Shown: piece after piece, positions 12,811 through 21,159 of the stretch
How the letters are laid out: every line of letters starts with the position of its first letter
Position numbering within the stretch: the first letter of the stretch is position 1
NCBI GenBank assembly: GCA_964583605.1
Contig: CAZOWL010000037.1
Location: forward strand, 1-37,535
From: CAZOWL01 sp964583605
GTDB lineage: Bacteria > Pseudomonadota > Gammaproteobacteria > Chromatiales > Chromatiaceae
Length of the DNA stretch: 37,535 bases
Direction: 5' to 3'
Translations under genes and position numbers: made by a program
The notes under the pieces: generated by a model
The model's database searches: none
What the model saw: the letters and a program-made list of their open reading frames with translations, nothing else
What the model was told of the DNA's origin: nothing

Positions 12811-14850
12811 CTATTCCGCGAGACGGAATCCGGCCACGGCCCGGCGCAACTCCTGTACCGGCTGAGAAAGCGCTGTCACCACCTGCCCGGCGAGCTTGGC
12901 GTCAGCAGCAAGCTGCCGTGTGGATTCCTGAATCTGGTCCAGCGGCCCCTTGAAGCGCTCGGCCTGACGATCGACTGCGCCAGTGCCCAACGACCCTTCG
13001 CCATCGAGGAGCAACCGATCGATATCGCGTCCGAGGCTCTCGATCTCAGCGATCACCTCGCCAGTACCGGCAACCAACGCGCCCCCCCTCTGCAGGTCAT
13101 CTCCGGTCGTCTCGATCAGACTCGCCAGCTCGACGGCGTCTGCCGTGACATTCCTTAGTACCGCCTGAATACGGTGGCTCGCCTCGCGGGTCTGTCTTGC
13201 GAGCTCGCGCACCTCATCGATCAATCCAACGAACTGGCGTCCGGACTCGCCCGCATTGGCCGCCTGCATGGCGCCATTCACGGCCAAGATATCAGTTTGG
13301 TCAGCCAGGTCGTCGATGGTCGCGCTTACCGCGCCGATCTCATGGGCGCCCTCGGTAAGCCGTTCGAGACGGGCGCTGGCCTGCCGAGCCTGCTCCCGAA
13401 TGACATCCATCCCCTGCAGCGCGTCGCGTAACGAGTCCGCACCGCCTTCACTGCGCTCGACGAGACGGCGAGCGGTCGCGGCCGACTCGGCGCTACGCTG
13501 CGTCAAGGCGGCAATCTGCGCGTCGAGCTCATCAAGCGCCGCATTCATCGCCATCAGGGATTGCCCCTGACTTGCGCTAGCCGCCTCTAGGCGACCGGCG
13601 AGGCTGCGGATCTGCGCGGTGGATTGGGCCAAGGCGTGCACCGCGGCGGACCCCCAGGTCACCATCTTGCGCAACCCGGCGATGGCCTGGTTGAAGGCAT
13701 CGGCAATCGCGCCCGTGAGGTCGTCTCCTGGAGTGGCCGCGACGCTGAGATCTCCCTCCGCGATGCCGCCAACTTCGTCGAGCAAGCGGAGGATCGCACG
13801 CTGATCGGAGCCGTACTCTCCAGCCTCGACCGGCGCGGGACGGCGGACCTGCGTCAGCCCACGCCAGGCCAGCAGCCCCAGCAGGGCGATCGTTAAGACA
13901 GCGGTGGACACTGTCGTCAGAGAAGCCGCGCCGAGCATCCCGGTTCGCGGTGTCTGGCTTGCAGCAAAGGCCTGCATCAAGGCATCGAGACTCTCGGTGA
14001 GTCGGGAACGTTCAGCGATGAGCGCGGTGAGCGAGCTAGCGGCTGGCGCGGTGCGTTGGAGCAGCTGGATCATGGTTTCGCTCGCGCGGCGAAGCAAGGC
14101 CACCCGCGATGCGAGCGGCTGGAGGCGGTCCTGCCCTGCGCTGCCGAGCATCGCCGGAGATCCCATTTCAGGCTCATCGGCGGGCAGCCGACCAAGATCG
14201 ACGGCGAATCGATCCAGGGCGGCCGCGATTGGCGCGGGACTGGAAACGGCCGTCAAACCGCCGGTGCGCAGCCGATCGAGGGCCCGAGCCAGATCCTGGG
14301 CATCGCCCAGCAAGCCCAGCATTGGGGCGACCCCCTCAGGTACCTCGCCGCCGGCGACCTGGCGGCCGATGAGCTCTTCCAAGTGAGCGGCTAGCTCGGT
14401 CAGACTGGCCGTCATCTGTTCGCTATGGTGTTGCAGCTCGACAAGCTCAGTTTCGGATACGAGGACGCGATCAAGCCGTGCAATTGCGGTCTGCCAGTGC
14501 CTCTGCACGTCGCTGACCGGACCAGCTAGCGCCGACGACTCCATCTGCTGAGCTTGTCCGCTCAGACGCTCGATGGACTGCTGCGCGGCCGCGCGCCACC
14601 GGTGCAGCGACTCCAGGCCCTGGGCGCTCGCCGCGGCCTCTGGTGCCGTGCGTGCGGTCAGCTCACGCAGGAGGGTCTGTTGCTCGGCGAAGCGGAGCAT
14701 CAGCTCAGCGCCCTGCTGCTTCTGGCGGGAGGTATCCTGCAGATCGAGCGCGACCAAGCCCATCGTCAGCATCAGCAGCACGACGCCGGAGAGCATGAGG
14801 ACCAAGTCGAGTCCCGTCAGCACTCCATAGATGGTGCGTTTACGAATCAA
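12811..14850 (-). CDS. pilJ: PilJ-like methyl-accepting chemotaxis protein
   Basis: Inner-membrane chemoreceptor feeding ChpA through PilI. The 679-residue protein has a first transmembrane helix (about 10-33) and a long helical periplasmic region (about 35-300) with PilJ-like internal repetition. A second transmembrane helix (about 305-330) and a HAMP-like segment follow, then a cytoplasmic coiled coil. Its hairpin tip reads DLADQTDILAVNGAMQAANAGESG and DEVRELARQTREAS (about 513-558), the PilJ variant of the MCP signalling tip. Its neighbours pilI and chpA fix the assignment. Ligand specificity cannot be read. The start ATG lies 37 bp after the pilI stop codon. Confidence 0.93.
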   Translation of the reverse strand: MIRKRTIYGVLTGLDLVLMLSGVVLLMLTMGLVALDLQDTSRQKQQGAELMLRFAEQQTLLRELTARTAPEAAASAQGLESLHRWRAAAQQSIERLSGQAQQMESSALAGPVSDVQRHWQTAIARLDRVLVSETELVELQHHSEQMTASLTELAAHLEELIGRQVAGGEVPEGVAPMLGLLGDAQDLARALDRLRTGGLTAVSSPAPIAAALDRFAVDLGRLPADEPEMGSPAMLGSAGQDRLQPLASRVALLRRASETMIQLLQRTAPAASSLTALIAERSRLTESLDALMQAFAASQTPRTGMLGAASLTTVSTAVLTIALLGLLAWRGLTQVRRPAPVEAGEYGSDQRAILRLLDEVGGIAEGDLSVAATPGDDLTGAIADAFNQAIAGLRKMVTWGSAAVHALAQSTAQIRSLAGRLEAASASQGQSLMAMNAALDELDAQIAALTQRSAESAATARRLVERSEGGADSLRDALQGMDVIREQARQASARLERLTEGAHEIGAVSATIDDLADQTDILAVNGAMQAANAGESGRQFVGLIDEVRELARQTREASHRIQAVLRNVTADAVELASLIETTGDDLQRGGALVAGTGEVIAEIESLGRDIDRLLLDGEGSLGTGAVDRQAERFKGPLDQIQESTRQLAADAKLAGQVVTALSQPVQELRRAVAGFRLAE

Positions 14851-14887
14851 GGTACATGCTCCTTGGCGCTGGCCCCGAGGCTGAACG

Positions 14888-15496
14888 CTACCTCAACGAC
14901 TGAGTCGAGTCAGCCGCGATTAGGGCGCTCTGCAGATCACTTGCAATACGGGCGGGGTCGAGAATTGGCACCCTTTGCCCGTCCACCTGATGTATTCCCT
15001 GAGTCCACCGATCGAGAGGCCCGCTTTCTGCCTCCGTTCGAGCTGGAGCACAGTCTCGCAAACCTCGGTTTCCGAGCAGCCGCGAGATCAACAAGCCAAA
15101 GAGCGCATTGTCGTCGCTCACGACAATGACCTTCGGCTCTGAGCGGCAAGCATCAGGCCCGCCAGATTGGTGGCCGGCGAGAAAGACGGATAGATCGAAC
15201 AGGGGCAACAGATTGCCTCGATGGTGCGTGACGCCGAGCAGCCAAGAGGCCGGTGTCGGTACGGGTGTGAGCTCACGCGGCCGGGCGATGATCTCAACGA
15301 CCGAGCTCGCGAGAAGGAGCGATGGCCACCGTCCGATCTCAAGCAGATATGCCTCACAATCGGTGCTCTGCGCGTCGCTGTCGGGAGAGTCGTCGCGTTG
15401 CGGCGAGCCCCGTAACCGCGAGTCATTCGCGATGCCGGAAGGGGCGGCTGCAAGCGGTCCCGGCGCGGTAGGCCCCGCTGCGAAATTGCTCGTCAT
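14888..15496 (-). CDS. pilI: PilI-like CheW adaptor
   Basis: Couples the PilJ receptor to the ChpA kinase. The 202-residue product carries a CheW domain from about residue 45. It includes the typical GVTHHRGNLLPLFDLSVFL strand pair, a middle VIVVSDDNALFGLLISRLLGN and the closing VDGQRVPILDPARI. The first 45 residues are Ala/Pro/Ser-rich and look disordered, so the true start may be further in. Only a weak GAGAAA precedes the ATG. Directly upstream lie a small imperfect inverted repeat (AGCCTTGTT/AACAGGCT at 15515-15536) and then repeat B, which separates this gene from pilG. Confidence 0.88.
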   Translation of the reverse strand: MTSNFAAGPTAPGPLAAAPSGIANDSRLRGSPQRDDSPDSDAQSTDCEAYLLEIGRWPSLLLASSVVEIIARPRELTPVPTPASWLLGVTHHRGNLLPLFDLSVFLAGHQSGGPDACRSEPKVIVVSDDNALFGLLISRLLGNRGLRDCAPARTEAESGPLDRWTQGIHQVDGQRVPILDPARIASDLQSALIAADSTQSLR

Positions 15497-15533
15497 GGCG
15501 CGTTTCTCATTACAAGCCTTGTTGTGAAAACAG

Positions 15534-15649
15534 GCTAACGATCATGGGGCGAGGCGAGCCACCCCGGATGATGACATGTCGCCTCGCCCCTGATCGTTCC
15601 CTCGCCCCAACCCTCTCCCAGAGGGCGAGGGAGCGAATCTGCTTCGCGA
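15534..15649 (-). repeat. 116-bp structured dispersed repeat, copy B
   Basis: Reverse complement of copy A (7930-8045), same length, 9 differences by manual alignment. Palindrome arms are at 15537-15557 and 15579-15598 and pair fully apart from one bulged base. Where copy A has T in a stem, this copy has C. Both pair with G, so the difference is structure-preserving. The copy sits between pilG and pilI, where P. aeruginosa carries pilH. Copies A and B are inverted relative to each other and enclose chpA-pilJ-pilI (about 7.5 kb). Confidence 0.9.
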
Positions 15650-15760
15650 CCTTCACAGTAACGGTCTTGTCGGCGGGATGGGGCGAGTCCGGACCGACCC
15701 GAAATCAGGGGTAGCGGAGATGATAGCGCTGCAGCCATGCCCGCCATCGCTGTCAGCTGC

Positions 15761-16165
15761 TCAAGCCGAGCGCGGCACATGGCGGCGAACCGCGCCGACA
15801 AGCTCGTCGCGGGTGAACGGCTTGGATAGATACTGTTCGGCACCCACGAGACGTCCCTTCGCGCGATCGAAAAGACCGTCCTGATTGGAGAGCATAACCA
15901 CGGGTGTATCCCGCAACTGCTGGTTACCCTTGATGAGGGCGCAGGTGCGATACCCATCCAGGCGGGGCATCATGACGTCGACGAAGATCACGTTCGGGCG
16001 GAACTCGAGTATCTTGCCGAGAGCCTCGAAGCCGTCATTGGCCGTGAGCACCTCACATCCGGCCTTGGATAAGAGGTGCTCAGCCGTTCGCCGGATGACC
16101 TGGCTATCATCGACAACCAGCACCTTAACCCCGGCGAGATTGGCTTGGGTAGTGTCATGATTCAT
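15761..16165 (-). CDS. pilG: PilG-like single-domain response regulator
   Basis: CheY-type receiver, expected to receive phosphate from ChpA and promote pilus extension or twitching. The 134-residue protein closely resembles P. aeruginosa PilG: VLVVDDSQVIRRTAEHLLSKAGC, FVDVMMPRLDGYRTCALIKGN, and QYLSKPF. The acidic pocket is Asp19/Asp20, the phospho-acceptor Asp63, the switch Ser93 and the conserved Lys115. The ATG at 16165 has GGAG 5-6 nt upstream. The longer open frame to 16648 has no family similarity. It is divergent from gshB, as in Pseudomonas. The next gene in P. aeruginosa, pilH, is absent; repeat B and about 110 bp of unrecognised sequence take its place. Confidence 0.95.
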   Translation of the reverse strand: MNHDTTQANLAGVKVLVVDDSQVIRRTAEHLLSKAGCEVLTANDGFEALGKILEFRPNVIFVDVMMPRLDGYRTCALIKGNQQLRDTPVVMLSNQDGLFDRAKGRLVGAEQYLSKPFTRDELVGAVRRHVPRSA

Positions 16166-16453
16166 TGGAGCTCCGGCGCGTGGGCGAGTCGGTTCGGCGA
16201 GCTGAATCTGCATCTCACGATGAGCGGTCGAGCCCGATTCGCAGAGCCCGTGCGGCGCCGGCAAAGGCGAGCGCGAGGCGGGAATGAGCCAAGCCTGTTG
16301 TGTCAGCGACTGCTGCGTTGGCTGCGGGATGGCCCCCTCATCGCGACGGTATTGCACCATAGCGAGCGTCCAAAGACGGTGCCACAAGTCACAAGACCGG
16401 TGAGCGGCGACAGCAACCTGACACCGTGTCTGGGGCCGAGTTAAGATGCCGCC
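16166..16453. other. pilG-gshB divergent intergenic region
   Basis: A 288-bp gene-free stretch that must carry the promoters of both divergent genes. A candidate gshB promoter is listed separately. A TTGGCTGCGGGATGGC segment near 16319 has the GG-N10-GC spacing of a sigma54 element, but its -12 part is poor, so I do not call it. I see nothing convincing for pilG. The open frames across the region resemble no protein family I recognise. Confidence 0.5.
16418..16447 (+). promoter_or_regulatory. Candidate sigma70 promoter of gshB
   Basis: CTGACA (16418-16423) and TAAGAT (16442-16447) are separated by 18 bp. The -10 hexamer ends 6 nt before the gshB ATG, so transcription would begin at or next to the start codon. 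The absence of a Shine-Dalgarno sequence agrees with that. Called by eye only. Confidence 0.4.
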
Positions 16454-17413
16454 ATGAGCAAAGCCATTGGTGTCGTCATGGATCCGATCGGATCCGTCAG
16501 CGTCCGGAAGGACAGTAGCCTCGCCATGATGCTCGCCGCGCAACGCCGCGGCTGGCCCGTCTGGTACATGGAGCTTGACGATCTCTTCTATGCGGAGCAG
16601 TCCCCGATGGCACGGATGCGCCGCATAGAGGTCCGAGATGATGCGCATGACTGGTATCGGTTTCTCGAACAGGAGGAGCGTCCCCTCAACTCCTTAGCCG
16701 CTGTGTTGATGCGCAAGGACCCTCCGTTCGACATGGAGTATATCTACGCGACGTACCTCCTCGAGCTCGCTCACCGGCAGGGTACCTTGATTGTGAACGA
16801 CCCTGGTGCGCTGCGCGACGCCAATGAGAAGGTGTTCATAACCCATTTCGCGCACTGTGCGCCGCCCACCTTGATCACGCGACGGATGGCCGATCTCGAC
16901 CTGTTCCTGGCGACACACGGCGATGTCATCCTCAAACCCCTGGGCGGCATGGGCGGAACATCCGTGTTTCGTGTGCGACCGGATGATCCGAACCGGAACG
17001 TGATCGGCGAGGTCCTAACGGCCCGCGGCACGCGCTTCTGTATGGCACAACGCTTCCTGCCGGAGATCCGCGATGGGGACAAACGCGTGCTGGTGGTCGA
17101 TGGCGAGCCGGTCCCGTACGCCCTCGCCCGGATCCCGCGCGAGGGCGAGACACGTGGCAATCTGGCAGCCGGCGCTCACGCCGAGGCGCGCCCGCTTACA
17201 GACCGCGATCGTTGGATCGCAAACCAGGTTGGGCCCGAGCTCCGTCGCCGCGGAATCTTATTCGCGGGGCTCGATGTGATCGGCGATTATCTGACCGAGA
17301 TCAATGTGACGAGTCCGACATGCATCCGCGAGCTTGATGCCGCTCTCGGCTTGGATATCGCGGGAGATCTCATGTCAGCAATAGCAAGACGTCTCGGTGA
17401 GCACAGCTCGTAG
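16454..17413 (+). CDS. gshB: Glutathione synthetase
   Basis: ATP-grasp ligase that joins gamma-glutamylcysteine to glycine, the last step of glutathione synthesis in the cytoplasm. The 319-residue length is typical. Visible signatures are the N-terminal VVMDPIGSVSVRKDSSLAMMLAAQRRG, RKDPPFDMEYIYATYLLE, the glycine-rich loop LKPLGGMGGTSVFRV, RVLVVDGEPVPYALARIPREGETRGNLAAG, and the C-terminal TEINVTSPTCIRE. It lies next to pilG and upstream of a tonB3-like gene, the Pseudomonas order, except that apbE is inserted between. No ribosome binding site is apparent (see the promoter entry). Confidence 0.97.
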   Translation: MSKAIGVVMDPIGSVSVRKDSSLAMMLAAQRRGWPVWYMELDDLFYAEQSPMARMRRIEVRDDAHDWYRFLEQEERPLNSLAAVLMRKDPPFDMEYIYATYLLELAHRQGTLIVNDPGALRDANEKVFITHFAHCAPPTLITRRMADLDLFLATHGDVILKPLGGMGGTSVFRVRPDDPNRNVIGEVLTARGTRFCMAQRFLPEIRDGDKRVLVVDGEPVPYALARIPREGETRGNLAAGAHAEARPLTDRDRWIANQVGPELRRRGILFAGLDVIGDYLTEINVTSPTCIRELDAALGLDIAGDLMSAIARRLGEHSS

Positions 17414-17489
17414 CGGTCTCCGCCGATCGTTCCGCTGCCTGGGCCACTGGCAGGGGGGCATACGCGAGGCGCCGCGTCGGCCTGAGAAC

Positions 17490-18569
17490 GTGAGGGCACC
17501 CTGGATTCTGACCTGGATTCTCGCGACGCTGCTCGCTGGAGCCTTAGTCGGGTGCCACGGTGAACGGCCGGTCTATACGGCGCCCCTTGCCGCCTTCGGT
17601 ACCTCGGGGGACCTGAGCCTGGTCGATATCGATGTCGATACCGCCGATGAAATTCGCAGACAGATCGAGCAGGATCTCGCGTTCATCGACCGGCACTGGC
17701 GGGCCTGGGGGACGAGCTCGCTGGAGCGCGTCAATGGAATCCTGCCGACAGGGGAGACTTTCATCGCGCCACCATCGATCGTGCCGGTCGTGCTGTTGAG
17801 CCAGCGCCTGGCCGAGCAGAGCGGGGGGTTGTTCAATCCCGCCACCGGCAAGCTGATAGACTTATGGGGATTTCGAGGGAATTCGAGCACATGTGGGCCG
17901 CCGCCCGATCCATCTCGAATCCGCAAGCTCGTTGCCGCCTCGCCGCAAATGTCGGATATCCGCGTCGACGGCCTGGAGATGGCCGGCACGAATCCGGCTG
18001 TGAGACTGGACCTCGAGATGATAGCCACGGGCTACGGGATCGATCTCGCGATCGCCACCGTGCGCGAGCAGGGCATTCGCAGCGCGATGGTACGGATAGG
18101 CGATGACCTGAGGGCTATCGGTGACCGTGCCGGTAAGCCATGGCGCGTCGCCATCCGTCGCCCGACTGGCTCCGCGGTGTACGGCATCATCGAGATCCAC
18201 GACGATGAGAGCCTCTTCACCACCGGTGATTATGAGAGGAACTTTGTTTACGAGGGGAAGATATACCACCATGTGCTCGATCCTCGGACCGGTTATCCGG
18301 CGACGGGAACACGCGCCGTTACGGTGATCCATCGTGAGGCGGCTAGGGCCGATGCGGCGGCACGCGCCTTGTTGATCGCCGGCCCGGACCGGTGGGAGCA
18401 GGCAGCGGCTAGTATGGGGATCGAGCAGGTCCTGCTGTTCGACCGGTCAGGGACAGTGCGCATGTCATCGGCAATGGCCGCCCGCATTCAACGGCTCGAT
18501 GAGAATACGCCGGTGCGCATCAGCCGGCTTGAGTCAGTCTCTCCGCGACGCAATTCTCTCTCAAACTAG
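17490..18569 (+). CDS. apbE: ApbE-like FAD:protein FMN transferase (lipoprotein)
   Basis: ApbE enzymes attach FMN from FAD to Thr/Ser of exported flavoproteins such as RnfG, NqrC or NosR-type subunits. The 359-residue product from the GTG at 17490 begins with a signal peptide and a lipobox (ALVGC), so it is likely a periplasm-facing lipoprotein. Diagnostic ApbE segments are GKLIDLWGFRG, DLEMIATGYGIDLA, FTTGDYERNF and HHVLDPRTGYPATGTRAVTVI, then an Asp-containing RADAAARALLIAGP. The usual GG-x-AKG loop reads EM-x-ATG here, but E. coli ApbE also diverges there. The frame is open from 17397 and would overlap gshB; the GTG start is preferred for the signal peptide. No RnfG/NqrC-like partner is in the window. 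Confidence 0.9.
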   Translation: MRAPWILTWILATLLAGALVGCHGERPVYTAPLAAFGTSGDLSLVDIDVDTADEIRRQIEQDLAFIDRHWRAWGTSSLERVNGILPTGETFIAPPSIVPVVLLSQRLAEQSGGLFNPATGKLIDLWGFRGNSSTCGPPPDPSRIRKLVAASPQMSDIRVDGLEMAGTNPAVRLDLEMIATGYGIDLAIATVREQGIRSAMVRIGDDLRAIGDRAGKPWRVAIRRPTGSAVYGIIEIHDDESLFTTGDYERNFVYEGKIYHHVLDPRTGYPATGTRAVTVIHREAARADAAARALLIAGPDRWEQAAASMGIEQVLLFDRSGTVRMSSAMAARIQRLDENTPVRISRLESVSPRRNSLSN

Positions 18570-18577
18570 CGCGGATC

Positions 18578-19516
18578 ATGGAATCGATAGCCCTCCCCGC
18601 GACGCAGCCACGCAATTCAGGGCACCAAGCGCATGCCTCTTTTGGGGTCGCGCTGACTCTCGCAGCCACTTTGCATCTGGTTGGCGTTCTTGTTCTGGCC
18701 AGCCAGTCGGGAGAGCCCAAGGAAAGGGTAGAGGAGGCACTAGAGGTGCTCCTCTTGCGCCATGCGGCGCCGACCGCGCCGCCAGCCGAGCCATTGGCAC
18801 TCGCGCAGAGGGATCGTCGGGGTACCACTCCCGAAGAGCCGGCGTTATCCGCCGTCAGCGAGCTGGTGGAAGCCGAACCCGAACAGCGGGACGCGGACGA
18901 ACCGGTACCGTCGTCAGCATCAGGACCGACAGCTTTCCGCGAGACGTCCGCCCTTCCTGAGACAACACATCCACCTTTACCAGACCAGCAGTCCGTGCCA
19001 CAAGAGCTCGCGCCGATGACGGCGTTCGACGCCTCGGAGCACACCGCCACTGTCGCGCCCGGTGTCGACGCTGGTCAGATCCTCCTTAGCCGCAATGCGG
19101 AGATCGCGCGGCTCCACGCGCAGGTCCGCGAACGCTCGGCAGCCTACGCGCGCCGGCCAAGACGCAAGGCAATCAGCGCCAGCACACGCGAGTACAAGTA
19201 CGCGAGCTATCTGGAGGCCTGGCGACGCAAAGTTGAGCACATCGGCAACCTCAACTATCCGGAAGCCGCGAAGCAGCGGCGCCTATATGGGAGCCTGATC
19301 CTGCATGTCGGCGTCCGAGCCGACGGCCAGGTCGAGGGGATTCGCGTGCTGCGCTCCTCGGGTTACAAAGAACTCGACGAGGCGGCCGTGCGGATCGTCG
19401 AACTGGCGGCGCCGTACGCCCCGTTCCCGCCAGACATCCGTGCGGAGGTCGACGTGCTGGATATCAATCGAACCTGGCAGTTTCTCCATGGCAACCGACT
19501 CGGCTGGAAGGATTGA
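18578..19516 (+). CDS. tonB3: TonB3-like energy-transducing protein
   Basis: A TonB-family protein of 312 residues with a short cytoplasmic N-terminus and one transmembrane helix (about 22-44). A long Pro/Glu/Ala-rich periplasmic spacer (to about 160) and a basic helical stretch precede the C-terminal TonB domain (about 215-305). That domain reads YLEAWRRKVEHIGNLNYPEAAKQRRLYGSLILHVGVRADGQ in pieces and ends with a TWQF strand. Position between gshB/apbE and yqgE-ruvX-pyrR matches P. aeruginosa tonB3, which is needed for twitching motility rather than classic siderophore uptake. No exbB/exbD is adjacent. It starts 8 bp after apbE. The symbol follows synteny and is less sure than the family. 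Confidence 0.88.
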   Translation: MESIALPATQPRNSGHQAHASFGVALTLAATLHLVGVLVLASQSGEPKERVEEALEVLLLRHAAPTAPPAEPLALAQRDRRGTTPEEPALSAVSELVEAEPEQRDADEPVPSSASGPTAFRETSALPETTHPPLPDQQSVPQELAPMTAFDASEHTATVAPGVDAGQILLSRNAEIARLHAQVRERSAAYARRPRRKAISASTREYKYASYLEAWRRKVEHIGNLNYPEAAKQRRLYGSLILHVGVRADGQVEGIRVLRSSGYKELDEAAVRIVELAAPYAPFPPDIRAEVDVLDINRTWQFLHGNRLGWKD

Positions 19517-19640
19517 GCCTTTGCGGACAGCGCCGTCCGTCCCAACCCGTCTGGCCGACCGGGATAGCGAGTGGGCCGTGCTCTAGCAACTCGGCCTCAC
19601 ACCACTTGCTTAGGGTCCAGCCGGATCGGATACTATCGCC

Positions 19641-20204
19641 ATGGGCTTTGCGACTTCACTCCGAAACCACTTCCTCATCGCGATGCCGGGTCTCAAGGAC
19701 CCGAATTTCTCGCGTACCGTCACCTATATCTGCGAGCATACCGAGCAGGGTGCGATGGGGATCGTCATCAATCGCCCGATGGACATTCGGCTCGGGATGG
19801 TTCTCTCACAGCTGGACATCGTCGCGGGCGATCAGTCAGCAACTGACGCGCTCGTCTATCTGGGCGGTCCAGTGCAGCCCGATCGCGGTTTTGTGCTGCA
19901 TTCCGCCGGAGAGCGGTTTGACTCCACACTGAATGTCGCCCCCGAAATCAGCATCACTACGTCGCGCGACATCCTGGAGGCGATCGCCGACGGACGTGGT
20001 CCGGTTCAGCACCTTGTAGCGCTCGGCTACGCCGGCTGGGGTGGGGGACAGCTTGAAGAAGAGATGAGCGCTAACGCCTGGCTGAGTGGTCCCGCGGATC
20101 GCTCGATCATCTTCACCACACCGGTCGATGCCCGCTGGCAAGCTGCTGCCGGGCTGCTTGGTGTGGACCTCAATCTGCTGAGCGGCGACGCCGGGCATGC
20201 GTGA
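19641..20204 (+). CDS. algH: YqgE/AlgH family protein (UPF0301)
   Basis: A 187-residue member of the YqgE/AlgH family, whose biochemical role is unknown; in Pseudomonas it has been linked to alginate regulation. Family marks are SLRNHFLIAMPGLKDPNFSRTV, CEHTEQGAMGIVINRPMD, VYLGGPVQPDRGFVLH, and GYAGWGGGQLEEEMSANAWL. It is directly followed by ruvX: the stop codon and the ruvX ATG abut. No Shine-Dalgarno sequence is visible. A TACTAT hexamer at 19631-19636 ends 4 nt before the ATG, so either the transcript is leaderless or promoter and start need checking. Confidence 0.95.
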   Translation: MGFATSLRNHFLIAMPGLKDPNFSRTVTYICEHTEQGAMGIVINRPMDIRLGMVLSQLDIVAGDQSATDALVYLGGPVQPDRGFVLHSAGERFDSTLNVAPEISITTSRDILEAIADGRGPVQHLVALGYAGWGGGQLEEEMSANAWLSGPADRSIIFTTPVDARWQAAAGLLGVDLNLLSGDAGHA

Positions 20205-20606
20205 ATGGCCACCCTGCTCGGGTTCGATTTTGGCCCACGCAAGATCGGCGTGGCAGTGGGTCAAACGGTTACGCGTTCCGCCTCGCCGCTCACCACATTG
20301 CGATCTCGTAATCAGCGCCCGGACTGGGTCGGGATCGGTCGACTCATCCGCGACTGGCAGCCCATTGCCCTGGTTGTCGGACTCCCGTTCAACATGGACG
20401 ACAGCGAAGCGCAATGGGCACCCTCGGCGCGTCGTTTCGCCCGCGGCCTAGAGTCTCGGTTCGGTCTCGCTGTCCATCTCGTCGACGAGCGTCTGACATC
20501 CATCGAGGCCAAGCGGATGCTTGGCCGAGAGGCCACATCGCTCGCGGTGATCGATGCGATGGCGGCCAAGCTGATACTGGAGACTTGGCTTGGTGAGCAG
20601 ACCTGA
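20205..20606 (+). CDS. ruvX: RuvX/YqgF putative RNase H-like (pre-16S rRNA processing) nuclease
   Basis: A 133-residue RNase H-fold protein of the YqgF family, implicated in 16S rRNA 5'-end maturation and as a possible Holliday-junction resolvase. Seen are the first acidic strand LGFDFGPRKIGVAVG (Asp8), VGLPFNMD, VDERLTSIEAKRML and IDAMAAKLILE, which complete the family's acidic site. Its ATG follows the algH stop codon with no gap, and its 3' end overlaps pyrR by 14-17 bp. This indicates a translationally coupled algH-ruvX-pyrR unit. Confidence 0.96.
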   Translation: MATLLGFDFGPRKIGVAVGQTVTRSASPLTTLRSRNQRPDWVGIGRLIRDWQPIALVVGLPFNMDDSEAQWAPSARRFARGLESRFGLAVHLVDERLTSIEAKRMLGREATSLAVIDAMAAKLILETWLGEQT

Positions 20607-21159
20607 CCTCTGGCGCGGAAGCCGCGAGATCGACGAGGCAATCGAGCAGATGGCCACTGATCTGGCCATTCTGGGAACGAAGCGGGGTATTTCCGTGCCC
20701 CTGATGATCGGCATTCACACCGGTGGCGTGTGGGTCGCCGAGCGCCTCCATAGCCTGGCCGCACTGAACGAGCCCCTCGGGCGCCTCGACATCTCTTTCT
20801 ACCGGGACGACTTCACGCATATTGGACTCCACCCACAGGTGCGGCCATCGCACCTACCGGTAGCCGTCGACGACCGCCACCTCGTACTCGTCGACGATGT
20901 GCTGCATACGGGCCGGACCATCCGCGCCGCACTCAATGTCCTATTCGACTACGGCCGCCCGGCTTCGGTGTTGCTCGCGACCCTGGTGGAGCGCGACGGA
21001 CGCGAATTGCCCATCGCTCCGGACGTCGTCGGGCTACGGGCACGCCTTCAAGCGGGAGAGCAAATCAAGTTGACTGGCCCGCAGCCTCTCGCGCTGGTGC
21101 TCGGCAAGACACCGGGGCGGCCCGGCAAGAGGCGGGATGGCGGCCCCACTTCCTCATGA
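20590..21159 (+). CDS. pyrR: PyrR bifunctional pyrimidine regulator/uracil phosphoribosyltransferase family
   Basis: A type I phosphoribosyltransferase-fold protein (about 188 residues). The PRPP loop LVLVDDVLHTGRTIRAAL is intact, as are GIHTGGVWVAERL, DISFYRDDFTHIGLHPQVRPSHLP and FDYGRPASV. It strongly resembles Pseudomonas PyrR. In that lineage PyrR affects pyr expression; no RNA attenuator of Bacillus type is visible here. The start is the TTG at 20590 or the GTG at 20593, both inside ruvX. The stop codon overlaps the pyrB ATG by 4 bp (ATGA), so translation is coupled. Confidence 0.95.
   Translation: MVSRPDLWRGSREIDEAIEQMATDLAILGTKRGISVPLMIGIHTGGVWVAERLHSLAALNEPLGRLDISFYRDDFTHIGLHPQVRPSHLPVAVDDRHLVLVDDVLHTGRTIRAALNVLFDYGRPASVLLATLVERDGRELPIAPDVVGLRARLQAGEQIKLTGPQPLALVLGKTPGRPGKRRDGGPTSS

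Noticed and set aside
15650..15760. Possible remnant of pilH between repeat B and pilG
   Set aside because: The minus-strand reading frame I examined showed no receiver-domain motif such as VDDS or KPF.
16319..16334. sigma54-like element upstream of gshB
   Set aside because: The GG-N10-GC spacing fits but the -12 half reads TGGC instead of TTGC, and a sigma70-like pair lies closer to the gene.
16166..16648. N-terminal extension of the pilG frame
   Set aside because: The extension runs through the intergenic region and into gshB on the other strand. The ATG at 16165 has a ribosome binding site and gives PilG length.
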